From: Misgurnus anguillicaudatus
Lineage: Eukaryota; Chordata; Actinopteri; Cypriniformes; Cobitidae
Assembly: GCF_027580225.2 (NCBI RefSeq)
Contig: NC_073357.2
Location: 41,316,001 to 41,380,000 of the forward strand
Direction of reading: 5' to 3'
DNA length: 64,000 bases
Positions 22,917-35,384 of this stretch are shown in pieces. Position numbers and translations under genes: made by a program. The number at the start of each line of letters is the position of its first letter. Position 1 is the stretch's first letter. The notes beneath the pieces are model-generated. The model did not search any database. It had not been told where the DNA came from and worked only from the letters and a program-made list of their open reading frames with translations.

Positions 22917-23678
22917 CCAGGATTTTTCTCATTTTAATGGACCCCAAAACTTAAGTTTTAATGCAGTTCAAAACCGCAGCTTCAAAGGACTCTAAACGAT
23001 CCCAAACGAGGCACAAGGGTCCCATCTAGCGAAACGATTTTTGGCAAGAAAAAAATGCACTTTTAAACCACAACCTCTCGTCTAACTCCGGTCCTGTCAT
23101 GCGCCAGCGCGGCCTCACGTAATCGCGTTATGACGTCGAAAGGTCACGTGTTACATATATGAAACTTACATTCGCGGACCACTTTAAACAATAAATTGAT
23201 ATAATTAATACAAATTGACACAATACATTAATTTGTATCATTTGACATACAATAACGTCCAAACGGTTGTAAATGCTGGGGCATAGTTTCGATACGTCAT
23301 CCATGACCTCTTGACGTGATGACGTATTACGTGAGGTCGGGCTGGCTCGTCACACAGCCGGAGGAAGACGAGAAGTCGTGTTTTAAAAGTGCATATTTTT
23401 TATTTTTCCCGCCAAAAATGACAATCTTTTTGCTAGATAAGACCCTTATGCCTCGGTTGAGATCGTTTAGAGTCCTCAGAAACTGCTATTTTAAACTGCA
23501 TTACAACTGTTAAGTTTTGTGGTCCATTGAAGTCCATTAAAATGAGAAAAATCCTGGAATGTTTTCTTAAAAAAAAAAACACAATTTCTTCTCGACTGAA
23601 CAAAGAAAGACATTTTGGATGACATGGTGGTGAGTAAATTATCTTGATTTTTTTTTAAGAAAATTGATTTATCCTTTA
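22917..23678. mobile_element. Second copy of the 906-bp foldback MITE, left arm truncated
   Basis: Starts abruptly at CCAGGATTTTTCTCATTTT, which corresponds to an internal point about 120 bp from the end of the full copy at 4198-5103. It then follows that copy through CTAAACGATCCCAAACGAGG, GGTCACGTGT and TTTGACATACAATAACGTCC. The right arm is kept nearly to the end but drifted (AAGAAAATTGATTTATCC). Frequent C/T differences suggest CpG decay. Non-coding. Confidence 0.85.
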
Positions 23679-23764
23679 GCACAAAGTAATTAGTTTTATA
23701 TCCATTTACTTTACATTTTACTACAGTTTTAGTAATTAAACGTGTACAATTAAAAAAAGGTTGA

Positions 23765-23850
23765 TGACAGTGGAGCCCCTAGCGTACTCATGGGCCCATG
23801 TGCCTGGCATACTCTGCACCCCCCAACGGCGCCCCTGGGTCTGTTTATAC
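23765..23850. repeat. Fragment resembling a dispersed fish repeat
   Basis: CTCATGGGCCCATGTGCC and CCCCAACGGCGCCCCTGG resemble part of a dispersed GC-rich repeat. Short and without ends. Confidence 0.3.
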
Positions 23851-23965
23851 CAAAACTGGGCACTGAAGCCTGACTCAGAACTATTGATTTATTTATATTT
23901 GGCTGAAGCTCAATGTCTTTTGATTTGATGCCATTTGGCGTCTTTCTTTGTTTCTTTCTTTGTTT

Positions 23966-23969
23966 CATT

Positions 23970-24041
<72 letters not shown>

Positions 24042-24043
24042 TC
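23966..24043. repeat. (TTTC)n microsatellite
   Basis: About 19 uninterrupted TTTC units, preceded by imperfect units from 23941. It explains the Lys-Glu-Arg-Lys and Phe-Leu-Ser open frames seen on the two strands here. Confidence 0.98.
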
Positions 24044-25038
24044 CCCTAAAGGAAACACGTTAAAGAGATGTAATATAAGTAATACACTGTCTCCAGTCTG
24101 TTGATTGGTAATCCAGAAATAAAAGGCTTACAGTAAGCACACTTTTCATGCACACCCCCACCTCGCTGGTGTAAACAGCATATCACTTTATTTCATTGTG
24201 GTGTAACAAACATATTGAATCTGTCACAACAAGGTATGGATCTCATTAAGGAATGGCTTGCAGCTTTACATTTTCATTTCCACCCACATGTAAGCTTAAG
24301 ATCAGCACCTCTTACGTGAGCCATTGTAAGCATGCAGGGTGTTATACTGTTTGAAGAGAAATGTTTAAGTTTATATACAAGGCAGCTGCCAATGGAAAAC
24401 CTAAAACCTTGTGAGTCTAAGTTAGAGTTCTTAAAGAACATTGTCTACAAAATGTAGTTTCTTCAAATCTGATGAACTGGTGTTCACGGAGCTCCATATT
24501 TTTTATATAGAAATGCTATAATGAAGCTTAACTATGTATCATATGTTCTGTTCGCTCCAAGAATATTACACGTGTATGAATGTTTATGAGTGTTTAACTA
24601 ATTACAGGTACACAGTCTGTATTGGTACATTTTTGTCTGCTGACTTAATGCTCTAATAATTATGACAAGTCACGTGACCAGATGTTTGGCAGAATTTAAG
24701 TTTAGCACATGTCTGATATGGAGAGGATTAATTGGAGCAGATTGAGTCGGATGACAACAGCTCTTGTGACAAATGCTGCAGGAAACAGCTGTCTTGGCAT
24801 AGGAGAATTCAGTAACTGAACAAATTATACTTCATTCACATTATTAATACAGTTGCTAAATGGGAAAAACTGGTCCAGTGTTTCATTATTAGGGGCATCA
24901 TTAAGAACAGCCACATAGAAACTGTGTGTGATGATATTGGATGTGTGCATATTCAACAATGACAGCAATGTGATCGGTCAGTAAACTCATGTTGCAAGTT
25001 GTATCTGGTATGTTCTAGTTTTGTTTTACATTAACATT
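24044..25038. other. Unassigned sequence
   Basis: No gene or repeat recognised. GTCACGTGAC at 24668-24677 is a palindromic E-box-like site in a block (24660-24850) of mixed composition. Confidence 0.45.
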
Positions 25039-25279
25039 TGTGACCCTGCCTGTAAAAACCAACTAGTCATTTTTTGTTTGTTTGTGTGATTTATTGTTTT
25101 TTACATGAAATCATCAAACACAATGCAAAGAACATTCTGTAAAAATATAACCTTGATATATTAAATATAGACTGTGTAAGGCCATGTCAAAGATTAAAAT
25201 CATAGTGAAATTAATGATTGAAATCTCATAATCTCATAATTAGATTATCAGACTTTAGCCTGGATTACAGACATGATCA
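25039..25279. mobile_element. MITE with TGTGACCCTG end
   Basis: Left end TGTGACCCTGCCTGTAA faces a right end GGATTACAGACA, weakly its inverse. The interior (CATGAAATCATCAAACACAA, then TAATGATTGAAATCTCATAA) is shared, inverted, with 56695-56853. A familiar non-coding cyprinid element; superfamily unknown. Confidence 0.62.
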
Positions 25280-25282
25280 GTC

Positions 25283-25418
25283 TTATGCATTCAGCAAATG
25301 CTTTTATCCAAAGTGATTTAGAGTGCATTCAAGATTTTTTCAGTATGTATAAGACATGGGAATCGAACCCATAAAATTTGTGCTGGTAATGCAATGCTCT
25401 ACCAGTTAAGCAGAAACA
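25283..25418 (-). mobile_element. tRNA-derived SINE, best-preserved tail
   Basis: Minus strand: a tRNA-like head with AACTGGTAGAGCATTGC (A-box area) and GGGTTCGATTCCC (B-box), then a body and the tail ATCACTTTGGATAAAAGC followed by ATTTGCTGAATGCAT. The stem with GGATA loop is the L2-type 3' signal used by partner LINEs in fish. B-box is intact, the A-box partly so. Confidence 0.78.
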
Positions 25419-28400
25419 CTGTTACACATATTAACACGTTACCACATACATAAAATTATTTTCCAAAATGAATCTTTGCTGAAAATGTAGGAAAAGTCCA
25501 AGCCCAGGCCTTTCCATGATGACTTTTGGGTGACAGTCTCTACGGATGTAAGGCACATGGGGTTGTGGATAGCATGTGACCTCACACACTTCACTTGTCC
25601 TTGGCGATGACTTGAGGCTGGATGATAAAATAAAGCTAGCCCTCAAAACAATTCAATTGCTAAATTCCCCAGTATGGTTGCAAACGGATGTAAAGAGAGA
25701 TAGAAAACATGTTTTGTTCTCCTGGTTTATTTGTTTCATTTTAATTTGTTAATTCATTACATTTAATATTATTATTAGGTACAATACTGTATTTGTAAGG
25801 TGCAAGATAAAACTCAATGTAAAAAATTATGTAACGAAAAAAACAAAACAGAAAATAGCAGCAGAAAACAAATATGACTTTATTAGACAGATGAAGACGT
25901 ATTCCCTCCAATTTCAGAATCTGCTATGTTTATTAAAGCCACTATGAATGCTTGTGAGGTGTTAAGTACAGTAGCGATTCTCTTCACAAGAAGCAAAGTT
26001 GTTGGTTTCTGAGGCCTCCAATGAGTTCAGTGATGCATTGAAAAATCAATTAGAATACTTGCCAAAATGGATCATGGCGACTAATGATGGCATCATATTG
26101 CTCTGGGTAAACAGCTCAATACTCTCCCTGGTGAACTGTGAAAACACATTTCTCTTAAAGGAAAATGGTGCATCGAGCTACGGGAAGGCCTTGTAGTCTG
26201 GAGGAAATCCAAGTTCACATATAAATGGAGCGTTTATGTTTAATGCATCTTTATTTGAAGCTGAATTAAAGAGTCATAATGTTGACTTTGGGCCAGATGG
26301 CCAAATTTTACCCAAAAATGCAGGGTTCAACTCAGCTGCCAAATGCTGGATATTTATTGTTTAGTGCATTTTCAGTACATAGCATGAATTCATTGCTCAC
26401 TACACCGCCTGTGACAAGAATTTGTTACATACTGCAGTTTAATCATATTCTACCTAAAAGGCTTGTGGTCACGAGGGGCAGATTGAAATAAACAAGTCAT
26501 TCGTAGCCATGGGTCTCAAGCCCTAGCCTGATAGAAAGAGTTGTGATTGGTTTCTTACTGTGACAGTCCTGGCAGTGCTAGAGGCATCCAAAACACATAT
26601 CACCCTACTTTGACACCCTGCGTGTCCCTGCCAGCAATTGACAATACATACAGCACTTGTACCAAAACCAAAACATGCTTCTCGAAGATTCAAGGACATT
26701 GACAGGACACAGTTAGTGACTAAGTCAGATCAGGTCAACAGATTTTGAAAAAAAGTTGTCATACACTACAATGTTTTTACTAATGATGTGCAAATAAAAT
26801 GTCTGTATACTGCCTTCATTGTCTAAATTGTTGTTGGGATCCTTTTTTGTTCACAGTATGTACGACTTCCAGACCGTATCATGTAAAAATATTTTCCATG
26901 TAAAGATCTGTGCTGTTGATACCACCAAGAATTTGGCGGCAGACTACTTTAAGCATGGCAAAAGTATTGCAATTGATATATGCAATTAATTAAGTGGTAA
27001 GCAATTGTGTATACCTAAACATCTGTGACAGATCTACAGTACTGTAATGCTGTCTTACTGTGCAGTGATAGTTCAAGCAGAAATATGCACGATTTGATGA
27101 CATGAACAAACAGAATGAGACATTTGCATTCAACTGTTCATTTAGTTAAAATGCATAATTAAATCCATCTGGTACTACATTTAGTTTAACTATACAGGAA
27201 TGTGAAGACAAGGCTCTCTACTGTTAGATAGGACAGTAATATTACTGTATGAAATACCCTTGGTACGTAGTTTCCCTCTAAGATCTCTAGATTTGAATTA
27301 AGAATACACACCTAAATGATTTTTTAACTTCTCTATTCACATTATGTAGTCTGCTTCAGTGCATTAACTGGCAAATTGCACTGTAATTTATAACAAATAG
27401 TCATTGCTTGTTTCCATAGCAATCTGCTCATTAATTTAATTTATTCCACAGTAAATCTCTTCTGCCTTGAATTATTGTTTCAGCCGTGACATTATTTACA
27501 CAATGCAATTCAAATCATGTCAACAATTGAATAGAGGAAGTTAAAATGTATACAAATATAAATGGCCACCATTTAGAGAAAATGTTTGTTACAGAACCTC
27601 CTCCAGCCATCAAACATGAATGAGCTACATTACTTCTCATTTATCTGCAAAGGTTTGAGTCAGTAAGTCATTCCTACGCAAGTTCATTTTTTTCTTGCGT
27701 GAGAATAATGCTCTGTTTTGTTCATGACATTGAACCACATAAATATGTATTTTTCTGTTGCATTGTTTTCTTCTACATTTCATTTCTTTTCTACTTTAAA
27801 GTCCACACTGTGCCTTTTGTAGCTAAGTGGCAACACTAGTGCATTCTGAACTGGCCCTCATGCAGCATAACATAATTATATCTTAAGCACTTTATATAAC
27901 ATCATGCTGAATATTACTTCTTGAAATGTTAAAGAGTGCATCAACATGCTTTATAACCTTTCACTTCGTCCCCTACCTTCTGTTCTTTTATTTTTAAACT
28001 GGAGTGTAAATGAAAAGTTATTTCCATTCTCGTCTTTTTCACAATAGCCACTACAGTGAAGATGTGACTGTTTTGACCTGCATGGATATTTAAAGGTTCC
28101 CCATTTGAAAATTGGTTTTATGCTAAAACTGGATCCCGGTGAGCAAGCCTACTGTGAACTTGTTGTATGCGAATGACTCAACACAGTGGTTTGTTTTCAC
28201 CAAAACTATACAACCTTTAAATGCGTACGGGGAAAAATGTCATCAACTGCCAGTTATAGCTTCACCATCAAACTGTTCTGCTTGCTTTCATGGTGCCACT
28301 ATAATAACATACACACAAATACACACACAATCACAACTGCACACAAAATCTCTTCCCATCGTTGCCACAACAGTCATTTTCAGCCATGCTAGCCCCTCTA

Positions 28401-29131
28401 GTTTATTTTATGACCTTTATTTTTCTCCTGTCATCTTTCCGTGAAAACAATTCAGTGCAATTACAATCAAATGGTTCTTCCATCCAACAGAAAGTTTTGA
28501 CACTTTGAATGCTCAGGCTGTGCTGGCACAGAAATATGAGGTGGGGTGTTGTAAGGGATGCAGGAGACACCGCCATGAAAGGACAAGAGACCGTGCCAAC
28601 CCATTGTTATCAGCGCTGAGATGAAAGGCTGGCTAGCTAATGAACATCTGCCTGACACACACAGGTACTTCAGGAGGCTACGTCTCTTTGAAATGGACCA
28701 TTGAGCAGAGCAGCTGTTCAGCTCCCATAGACCTTACGGACTGATGTAAACCTGTAATTAAAGGGCATACCAGGAGGAAGCCAGAGAGATAGACCGACAG
28801 AGACAAGAGAGAGAGAGAGAGAGAGAGAGCACACTAATGCATGTTTAAGGAGATTTGGAGTCTCGATTTCAAAATATCATGAGCGGCAATGAACTTGCGC
28901 ACTGATATAACTGGGTAACATGCCAAAGGGGAGAAGGTTTATAATTAACCACTTATTTATAATTAAGAATAAACTATAAGCTTTGTGAGGAGGCAGGAGA
29001 GTCACTAGGTAATGTTCTCAATGTGGGGTAAAGTGTTCATCATGTCTATTTAACAGGAGTTATTTAATTTTAATTTAATGTTACAGGTCCTGTGTATATA
29101 TATATATAACTAACCAGAAAAACTTTACTAG
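25419..29131. other. Unassigned sequence, few repeats
   Basis: No exon or transposon recognised apart from a GA microsatellite. Blocks at 25490-25690, 25990-26230 and 28490-28790 are of more balanced composition than the rest and could be conserved non-coding DNA. Small open frames at 25999-26196 and 28139-28444 show no domain. Confidence 0.4.
28806..28829. repeat. (GA)n microsatellite
   Basis: About 12 GA units. Confidence 0.95.
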
Positions 29132-29487
29132 TAAATACTGTTACGTCCCCGGTATTCTAGGGATCGATGGGAGATTACGTAACAGAATGTAAAGAGGTGG
29201 TGTGTGTGTGTCGGCAGTGAGGCTCAACCACAAAGTAAAAACAATAGAATGCTCAACCACAAAAGTAAATCAAAATGCCACCATACAACTTCAAGGTGAA
29301 GAACAAGACTTTATTACAAAACTGAGAGAGGGTACCAAGACTTGATAGGGGGGCTCATGCCAAAACAATAAACAAAACACTCTATCTAAATAGGAAGAGA
29401 AAACTAACTAGGCTAACAGTCACGTTAGCTACAAGAGACAGAGACTGCGACAGGCTAACATTTATTTGCAATGGGAGTGGCTGTTTG
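29132..29487 (-). repeat. Possible solo-LTR-like piece
   Basis: Starts TGTTACGTCCCCGGT and contains AATAAA on the minus strand (29307-29312, within GACTTTATTA), as the polyadenylation site of a reversed LTR would. GCTCAACCACAAAGTAAA and GCTCAACCACAAAAGTAAA occur twice, 33 bp apart. GGTAACA at 29875-29881 could be the other end. No matching target duplication, so weak. Confidence 0.3.
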
Positions 29488-29870
29488 CCAGCGACAAGCG
29501 ACGAGCTCGCCCCTACACCGACCAAGGTGGGGCCAAAATAGACAAGAAGGCTATTTTATGCAAATGCTGAGCGGTGCGACAAAGCGACTGCCAATCGTAG
29601 TGTAGGGGCAGCATGATGTAGGTGGCTCGAGTCGAAGAAAATAATTCAAGATGGCGGAAAATGCGTATTTCTTTATATATCTGATAATTTTGGCATTTTA
29701 TATAATATATTTTGTTACTTTTATCAATAAATAAATACTTTTAAATCCAAAAACATCGTTCTTGTAACTTAACAGTACCTCTGAAGTGACTTTTGATACC
29801 GCTTTTACATATTAGCCAAGGAACGCCCATGTCGCTTGGTGTCGCTCACTTTTGTAGCGAATGTGACTGT
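29488..29870. repeat. Candidate MITE with AGCGACAAGCGAC ends
   Basis: CCAGCGACAAGCGACGAG at the left faces GTCGCTTGGTGTCGCTC near 29832-29848, an inverted arrangement. The interior includes CTACACCGACC and its partner GTAGTGTAGGGGC. It seems to interrupt the LTR-like sequence on either side. Ends only approximate. Confidence 0.4.
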
Positions 29871-30207
29871 AGGGTAACAAAGAAAAGGAAACAAAATTAC
29901 AATGCATAAGCTTATTCCTTTAATGGCACAAACAGGAGTAAACAAGTTAAAAAGAAATATAAAGGCACCCCCCAAACCCTTCACAAAACGAATAAACTAT
30001 TTAAATAGTGTAGGGCCACAAACCAAAAATAATGGATAAGTAAAAAAAACTTACAAACTATATCAGGATGTTTTGTAGTAGTGGTGTTAGCTGCAACAAC
30101 TAAAGAGTTAACACAATACGACTAAGGGAAGCCCAACTAACAAAGCAAAATTCTTAAACAACTTAACACTTTTGGCGTTTAGATAGAAGAACCTCACAGA
30201 GCAGCTT
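29871..30207. other. Unassigned sequence, possibly the other part of the LTR-like repeat
   Basis: AT-rich, with CTTATTCCTTTAATGG reminiscent of the region near 29300. No gene. Confidence 0.3.
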
Positions 30208-30241
30208 CCACACACACACACACGCACACGCACGCACACAA
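30208..30241. repeat. (CA)n microsatellite with CG interruptions
   Basis: CA units interrupted by CGCACACGCACG. Confidence 0.95.
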
Positions 30242-30306
30242 ACTTCAAACTGAACTGTGGGAGGAAGAGTCGCAACATGCATCTAAAACTGCATGTCTAA
30301 ACATAA

Positions 30307-30626
30307 CCCTGGTTTCACACCGCAAGCGTGAGCAGCGCGTGAGGACAGTGTTTGCCGCGTGTGGCCATTGTGCTTTCACACCGGCTACATTTGCGGCGCA
30401 TACTGTGCAGTTTAAAAACAGTATAAAAATCTCAAGTTCACATTACTTTATTTTACATGCATTTATGCGCAAAACCCCTTCAAGACGCTTTTTGACATTT
30501 AGTGTAATTTATATAACTGTGATTTGTTAAATCCACATTGCGGTGTGCATGCTTTAACTTGTTAACATGGGCGCCGAAAAAACATGCGCCGCTTACGCGC
30601 TGCTCACGCTTGCGGTGTGAAAGGGG
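30307..30626. mobile_element. MITE with TTTCACACCGCAAGCG ends
   Basis: TTTCACACCGCAAGCGTGAG continuing to CAGCGCGT at the left is repeated inverted at the right (ACGCGCTGCTCACGCTTGCG). The arms are about 38 bp with few mismatches. The interior is AT-rich and non-coding. No sure target duplication. Superfamily open. Confidence 0.7.
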
Positions 30627-30720
30627 TTGCAAAAGAAAATGCACAGTTTGGGCAAATAGATGGTGAACTGTTTTAAACAACTTTGGTGAAGAGATGTGGA
30701 TGATAACTTTTTGTGTGGAA

Positions 30721-31167
30721 CAGTGGCAGCTGGTGACTGCTCTTCCGAGGAGCACTAATTCAAAATACGTGTTGGGAGTGTCGTGTGTTGCTCGTCATTT
30801 CAAAATATGTGTTCGTTGTGTCATGTGAACCATGTGCATCACGTGTCTTGGCAAAATACATATATGCTGCACACGCGTCGAAAGTGTTTATAATAGAAGA
30901 GACGCTTATGTTCCCAAAATACTAAACTCTGATTACACATTTGATTAAGTGAGTATGTGGCAGAGGTGAGCATCTTTTTGAATCATAAACCCATTCGAAG
31001 CGTCTGCAGCATGCTCGTATTTTGACATCCAGCATGATGAACATAAGTTTACGTGATGCACCGAACACATATTTTGAAATGACAACCCACACACATGATG
31101 GGCTACATACATGTTGTGACAAACTTTGCATCGTTCGCCTTCGAAAAGAAGTCACCAGTCGGCATTG
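30721..31167. mobile_element. hAT-like MITE, family with 35385-36214
   Basis: Starts CAGTGGCAGCTGGTGACTG and ends CACCAGTCGGCATTG. Long inverted arms carry TCATTTCAAAATATGTGTTC (left) and its inverse (right). Flanks GTGTGGAA and GTGTGGTG match at 6 of 8 positions, consistent with an aged hAT duplication. It sits in the same family as the element near 35.4 kb. Confidence 0.75.
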
Positions 31168-32857
31168 GTGTGGTGAGAAACTGCTGTAAACAGTGCAAGG
31201 GATAAAAGCGTCATGATTGGCCCAAAGCGTGTTCTGACGTCATCCGTACTTATACCATTATAATCCTATTCTCTATATAGCATTGTACCAGTAATTTACT
31301 TCCCTTACTGGTAAATTGCCAGACCAATTTTTTATTAAAGTCCTTCACACATGATTTCTTAATAGTAATTTGCTGCTTTGACAATGCTGCGTTGACTATG
31401 TTTGAAACCGTTTTTGTTAGCAAAGCAAAACTAAAGAAAATAACTGCCCTTAAAAGAGCAATATCACACTGGCAGTTGTGCTATTACAGTATGCGCTCAT
31501 TTTCAATACAACATGACATTTGCTTGTGCAATATTGCTGAATTTTAAATATAAAACTCTGGCCAGGTCAAAAAGAGCACAGAGGAGCTGACCCCACCATT
31601 ACCTGACGTCAAAACAAAGAAAATAGAGAAAAACAAGCTGAAAAAAAATGCACACAACGTTTAAAAAGGGGGAAATAACCCACACGTTTGTAACATGTTT
31701 GAATTGTAAAGATCAGTTCTCTGATATCTTTGTTTTGAGTATAGGCCCTTGCTTATGTGTTTAAGTGAGCTAAATGTCTGTGCATGTGCGTCTGAAGTTT
31801 GTTTAGCTTTCATTCATTAAACAATAAACCAGTGAGTTATAACAAGCAAAAGACTTATTTACATAATACAATCATACTGTCACTTCTTCGCCGTAAATGC
31901 GATTGTCCAAATTACCATGCATTGAGATTTAATTGCCACAGCTACAATACAGAGATACAGCCCCATTAGATAACAGCAGGTGCCCTTCGATCCACAATAA
32001 AAAGGAGGCCAATTCACTTTCCACTTTCTGTGTTAAAGGTCTTCATCTGATCCGGCTGTGTCTCCTCCCTCTTATTGTTCCAGTAAGATCCCAGAAAGGG
32101 AGTAAACATAACACTTCTACTGGTGGATCTATTACATTAACACAGAGGAGGGTTTACATTTACTATCCTTGCTACACATTAGTCACACAACCTCGGCAAC
32201 CGGATCTCGCAGGAGTATCGCTGTCAATATAGTGGTAGGCTTTTTATGCTGTCAATTTTAGATAAAAATAGCCATTTGTCATGACTTAACCTGCCGTTAT
32301 TAAGTGTTTCCGGGAAAGTAAAATCAAGCTGTGGTTCTGAAAGCGGTCGAGACTGCGCCGATATATTAACGGCGCAAATGCATTTGTTCAATAGCTTTCA
32401 CTGTGGCGTTTCAGGGCAGAAAACATTTAACCTAGAAAAGCAGGAGCACAGACAGGACTTTCAGAAGTAGGGCACTTCAGAGCAATATGTAAATAAAAGA
32501 CTTACCCTTTGAGACAACGAATGACATGGTGGTAATTGCTGAAGTGTCCAAATCCTCTCCAGGGTGCCTCGGATGGTAGTGGAGGCACGGAGGATTATAG
32601 GACAGAGGTGCAGTTCAGAGGGCATCTGTCTGAAGTTGATGGCAAGGAGGTGTAATTGGCGTCATTGGTAAGGAAGCTCACACTCAGTAGAGAAGGTCGC
32701 CTCTCGCCCACCATGTTAATCTCTATGTGTCTGCTGCACCCTCCCAAGCATCAGCCCACCACTGGAGACTGTTTAGAGGAACAGTTCAGGCCAAAAGTCA
32801 ACGTATCGTAGTACAAAGCTTTATTGCTCAAATATGCGTAAATTTATTCAATCGCTC

Positions 32858-32917
<60 letters not shown>

Positions 32918-33862
32918 GGGTGTAATAGGCCATGCTCAGAAATATGATCTGTTGCTTCTTTGAATGAGATTTGTGGGAGTACAGCACCATTAAGAAAACA
33001 AACACAAAGGTATTAACCGACTGCACGTGGGAATAAATGCAACAAAATTATCCCACAACACAACGTACACAGCAATGTGAAAAATTTTCCAGTGGATAGG
33101 ACCATTGGTAAGATGCTAATATGTTAGCGAATTTGTGGCGTATAAAATATATTTTAGTGATCTGCTATGGCCATGGTGCAACACCCTAAAAATATTGTCT
33201 CACATTATTTTGTCTAATATCAGTTTGCACAGTAGTTCCTATGACTCCGTTCAAGTTCATATTTGTACAAAAATATATAACAGTGCCCAGCATGGGTCGC
33301 TTTGTTCCAGTGGTTTTGTGCGCATGGATGTGTACGGTTTGCACACTCTACTGAGTGCTTGGCAGGAGTTCCCCAGGCGTGACTGATACTCTAAGGCCGA
33401 CTGCAGCAGGTGGGGGGAATGTGTGCCCTCAAAGTGAAACACTTTAAACAAGTACTGTAAGCGTATCTACACAGCAGCTCAGTGTGATCTTGCTGAAGAC
33501 ACTATTTGCTTTGGCCATTCTAGACACTATTAAACTAGATTCAGCTGTAATGTGTGATCCCGAACTACAATGCAAACTGTTTGCGAATCCCACATAGGCC
33601 TGTATATATTAAATATATCCAAAATAGAGCAATGGAAGTGGAAAATCTCACGCAGAGCTTTTGAAATAATCACTGTTTAAAATGTTTCAACCTGTTTTTC
33701 ACCTGAAAGCACTAACATTTCATCCGCAGTGGATTATAATTATGTATTTGACATATTGTATCATTGGAAAAAAATATGCAATTTGGTGAAATCATTTATA
33801 AATATAATCTCATATGTTTTAAATTTGCAATATTAATAGTGAATTTATTTGCATTAAACTCT
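31168..33862. other. Unassigned sequence
   Basis: No exon or transposon recognised. A small inverted repeat (ACCAGTAA at 31288-31295 / TTACTGGT at 31304-31311) may be a MITE remnant. A GA microsatellite is at 32862-32914. 32500-32720 is GC-richer without a recognised domain. The 99-codon frame 31933-32232 shows no motif. Confidence 0.4.
32862..32914. repeat. (GA)n microsatellite
   Basis: About 26 uninterrupted GA units; accounts for the Glu-Arg open frame here. Confidence 0.98.
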
Positions 33863-33870
33863 ACCGTAAG

Positions 33871-34803
33871 TAGGGCTGTAGCGATTAATTGCGTGTCCCA
33901 TTAATAATGCCTGTCTGAAATTAATTTTGAATCAAAAGGCTCCGATTCTGTGTTTCATGCACAGCTTGTGCGTGTACCATGGCATTTGGTCAGTAGGAAG
34001 TCCTTATCAATCTAAAATCATTATGAGTCGGAGTCGTTTATAATGTGCATTTAGAAAAAGCAACACTCGTTAAGCAAAATCATTCAAAATATTCTTTATT
34101 CAGCCCAGTCTCACGAAATGTCGTTATATAGTCACGAAAATGTTTGATCCTTTTTTTCCTGATTTATCATGAATTTCTGTGCTTTTTTATGATCGTAAAA
34201 CAAATTCCTGTTTTTGTGTGACTATCACGTATTGGTTACTCAACTGCTTTGTCCTATTTTCGTACCATTGTTGCTTCAGTTTAGGGTTAGATTTACATAA
34301 AATGACATCCCTATGCAAACCCATCTCTAACCCTAACGCTAGGCGACATATAGAAAAAAAAATAAAAAATAGTATAAACCAATAAATAAAATGACATTTT
34401 AATGCAAGGACCAAATCTAACCCTAAACCGGAAAAAGCAGTAGAGTAACCAATACGTGATAATCACACAAAACAGGAATTCGTTATACGATCATGAAAAA
34501 ATGCGGAAATTTGTGATAATATCATGAAAAAAGAATCAAAAATTTACGTGACTATATCACGAAACCTTGTGAGACTGGGAAGTCTTTATGATCATGAAAA
34601 TACCTGAAACAATTTAAAGAACAGCGATATAAATATTCCTATAGACATTTCCTGGAATAGCGTTTGTAATGCTACTTCTTCTGTGGCACAAAGGGAGTTT
34701 CTGCACGAGAGCGCCCCCCGGATGTTCCGGGACTTTACCGTAATTCATTAAAAATAATTAATAGAGAAAACACACATTTGCACGATTAATCGTTACAGCC
34801 CTT
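33871..34803. mobile_element. hAT-type MITE, interrupted by a second MITE
   Basis: Begins TAGGGCTGTAGCGATTAAT and ends ATTAATCGTTACAGCCCTT, flanked by a perfect 8-bp duplication ACCGTAAG (33863-33870, 34804-34811). Without the nested element it is about 450 bp. Ends plus an 8-bp duplication identify hAT. Non-coding. Confidence 0.88.
34101..34582. mobile_element. Nested foldback MITE with CCCAGTCTCACGAAA ends
   Basis: CAGCCCAGTCTCACGAAAT at the left is repeated inverted at the right (GTGAGACTGGGAAG). Arms run over 200 bp, including TGACTATCACGTATTGG and its inverse, around a centre with CTAACCCTAA runs. Flanks TCTTTATT and TCTTTATG match at 7 of 8 positions. It lies inside the hAT MITE, so it arrived later. 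Confidence 0.85.
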
Positions 34804-34811
34804 ACCGTAAG

Positions 34812-35384
34812 GTGACTTGCAGTGCCCGGATGTTGTTAGTTTCCAGCGTTTTTTTTTTTTCCCCGCAACTGATCAGTCAGAATGATGATTTTCAGAGAGC
34901 CCGCGTTTAGTTGAAGTGCTCAATTGCATGGAAAAAAATAATGATATTTCTTTTTAAGAAATGGTACCAGCAGGTCAACAGAGACAGACGAGGTCCTGTG
35001 AGTTGAATCTGGCCTGGATGCCTTAGGAGACGAGAAATCCCACCATGGCTGAGGAAATCCCATCTGATTGATTACTAGTAAGGAGGTCATTCATCATTAA
35101 TCTGAGTTGCTCCAGCAACCTATAGAAAGCTAAAGCCTGGGGAAAAGGCCAAAACACAGTTAGAAAATATAGTGAATGATGGAACAATAAAATAAAAGAC
35201 CTTTATTCACATGCATTTGGATTTATGGCTATGGAACCTGAGAACTAGCCTGGATTATGTGCAGTGTGTTTCGCGGGCTACTTAAACTTAATAGAGTATA
35301 TTTTTATAGCAGGTCATGATGCACTAAAACTCCTTTCTGAGTGTGCGTACATAGACGTGTCTTTATCCCCAAATGCATTGTATA
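34812..35384. other. Unassigned sequence
   Basis: Nothing recognised beyond a poly-T run at 34849-34860. Confidence 0.45.

Noticed and set aside
23750..24058. Lys/Glu/Arg-rich frame on the minus strand and Phe/Leu/Ser-rich frame on the plus strand
   Set aside because: Translation of the (TTTC)n microsatellite.
32727..32963. Frame with Glu-Arg repeats
   Set aside because: Translation of the (GA)n microsatellite.
34281..34430. Interstitial telomere repeat (CTAACCCTAA runs; also GGGTTAGG near 40490)
   Set aside because: Only one or two telomere-like units at each site, inside foldback MITEs that carry such motifs in many fish copies.
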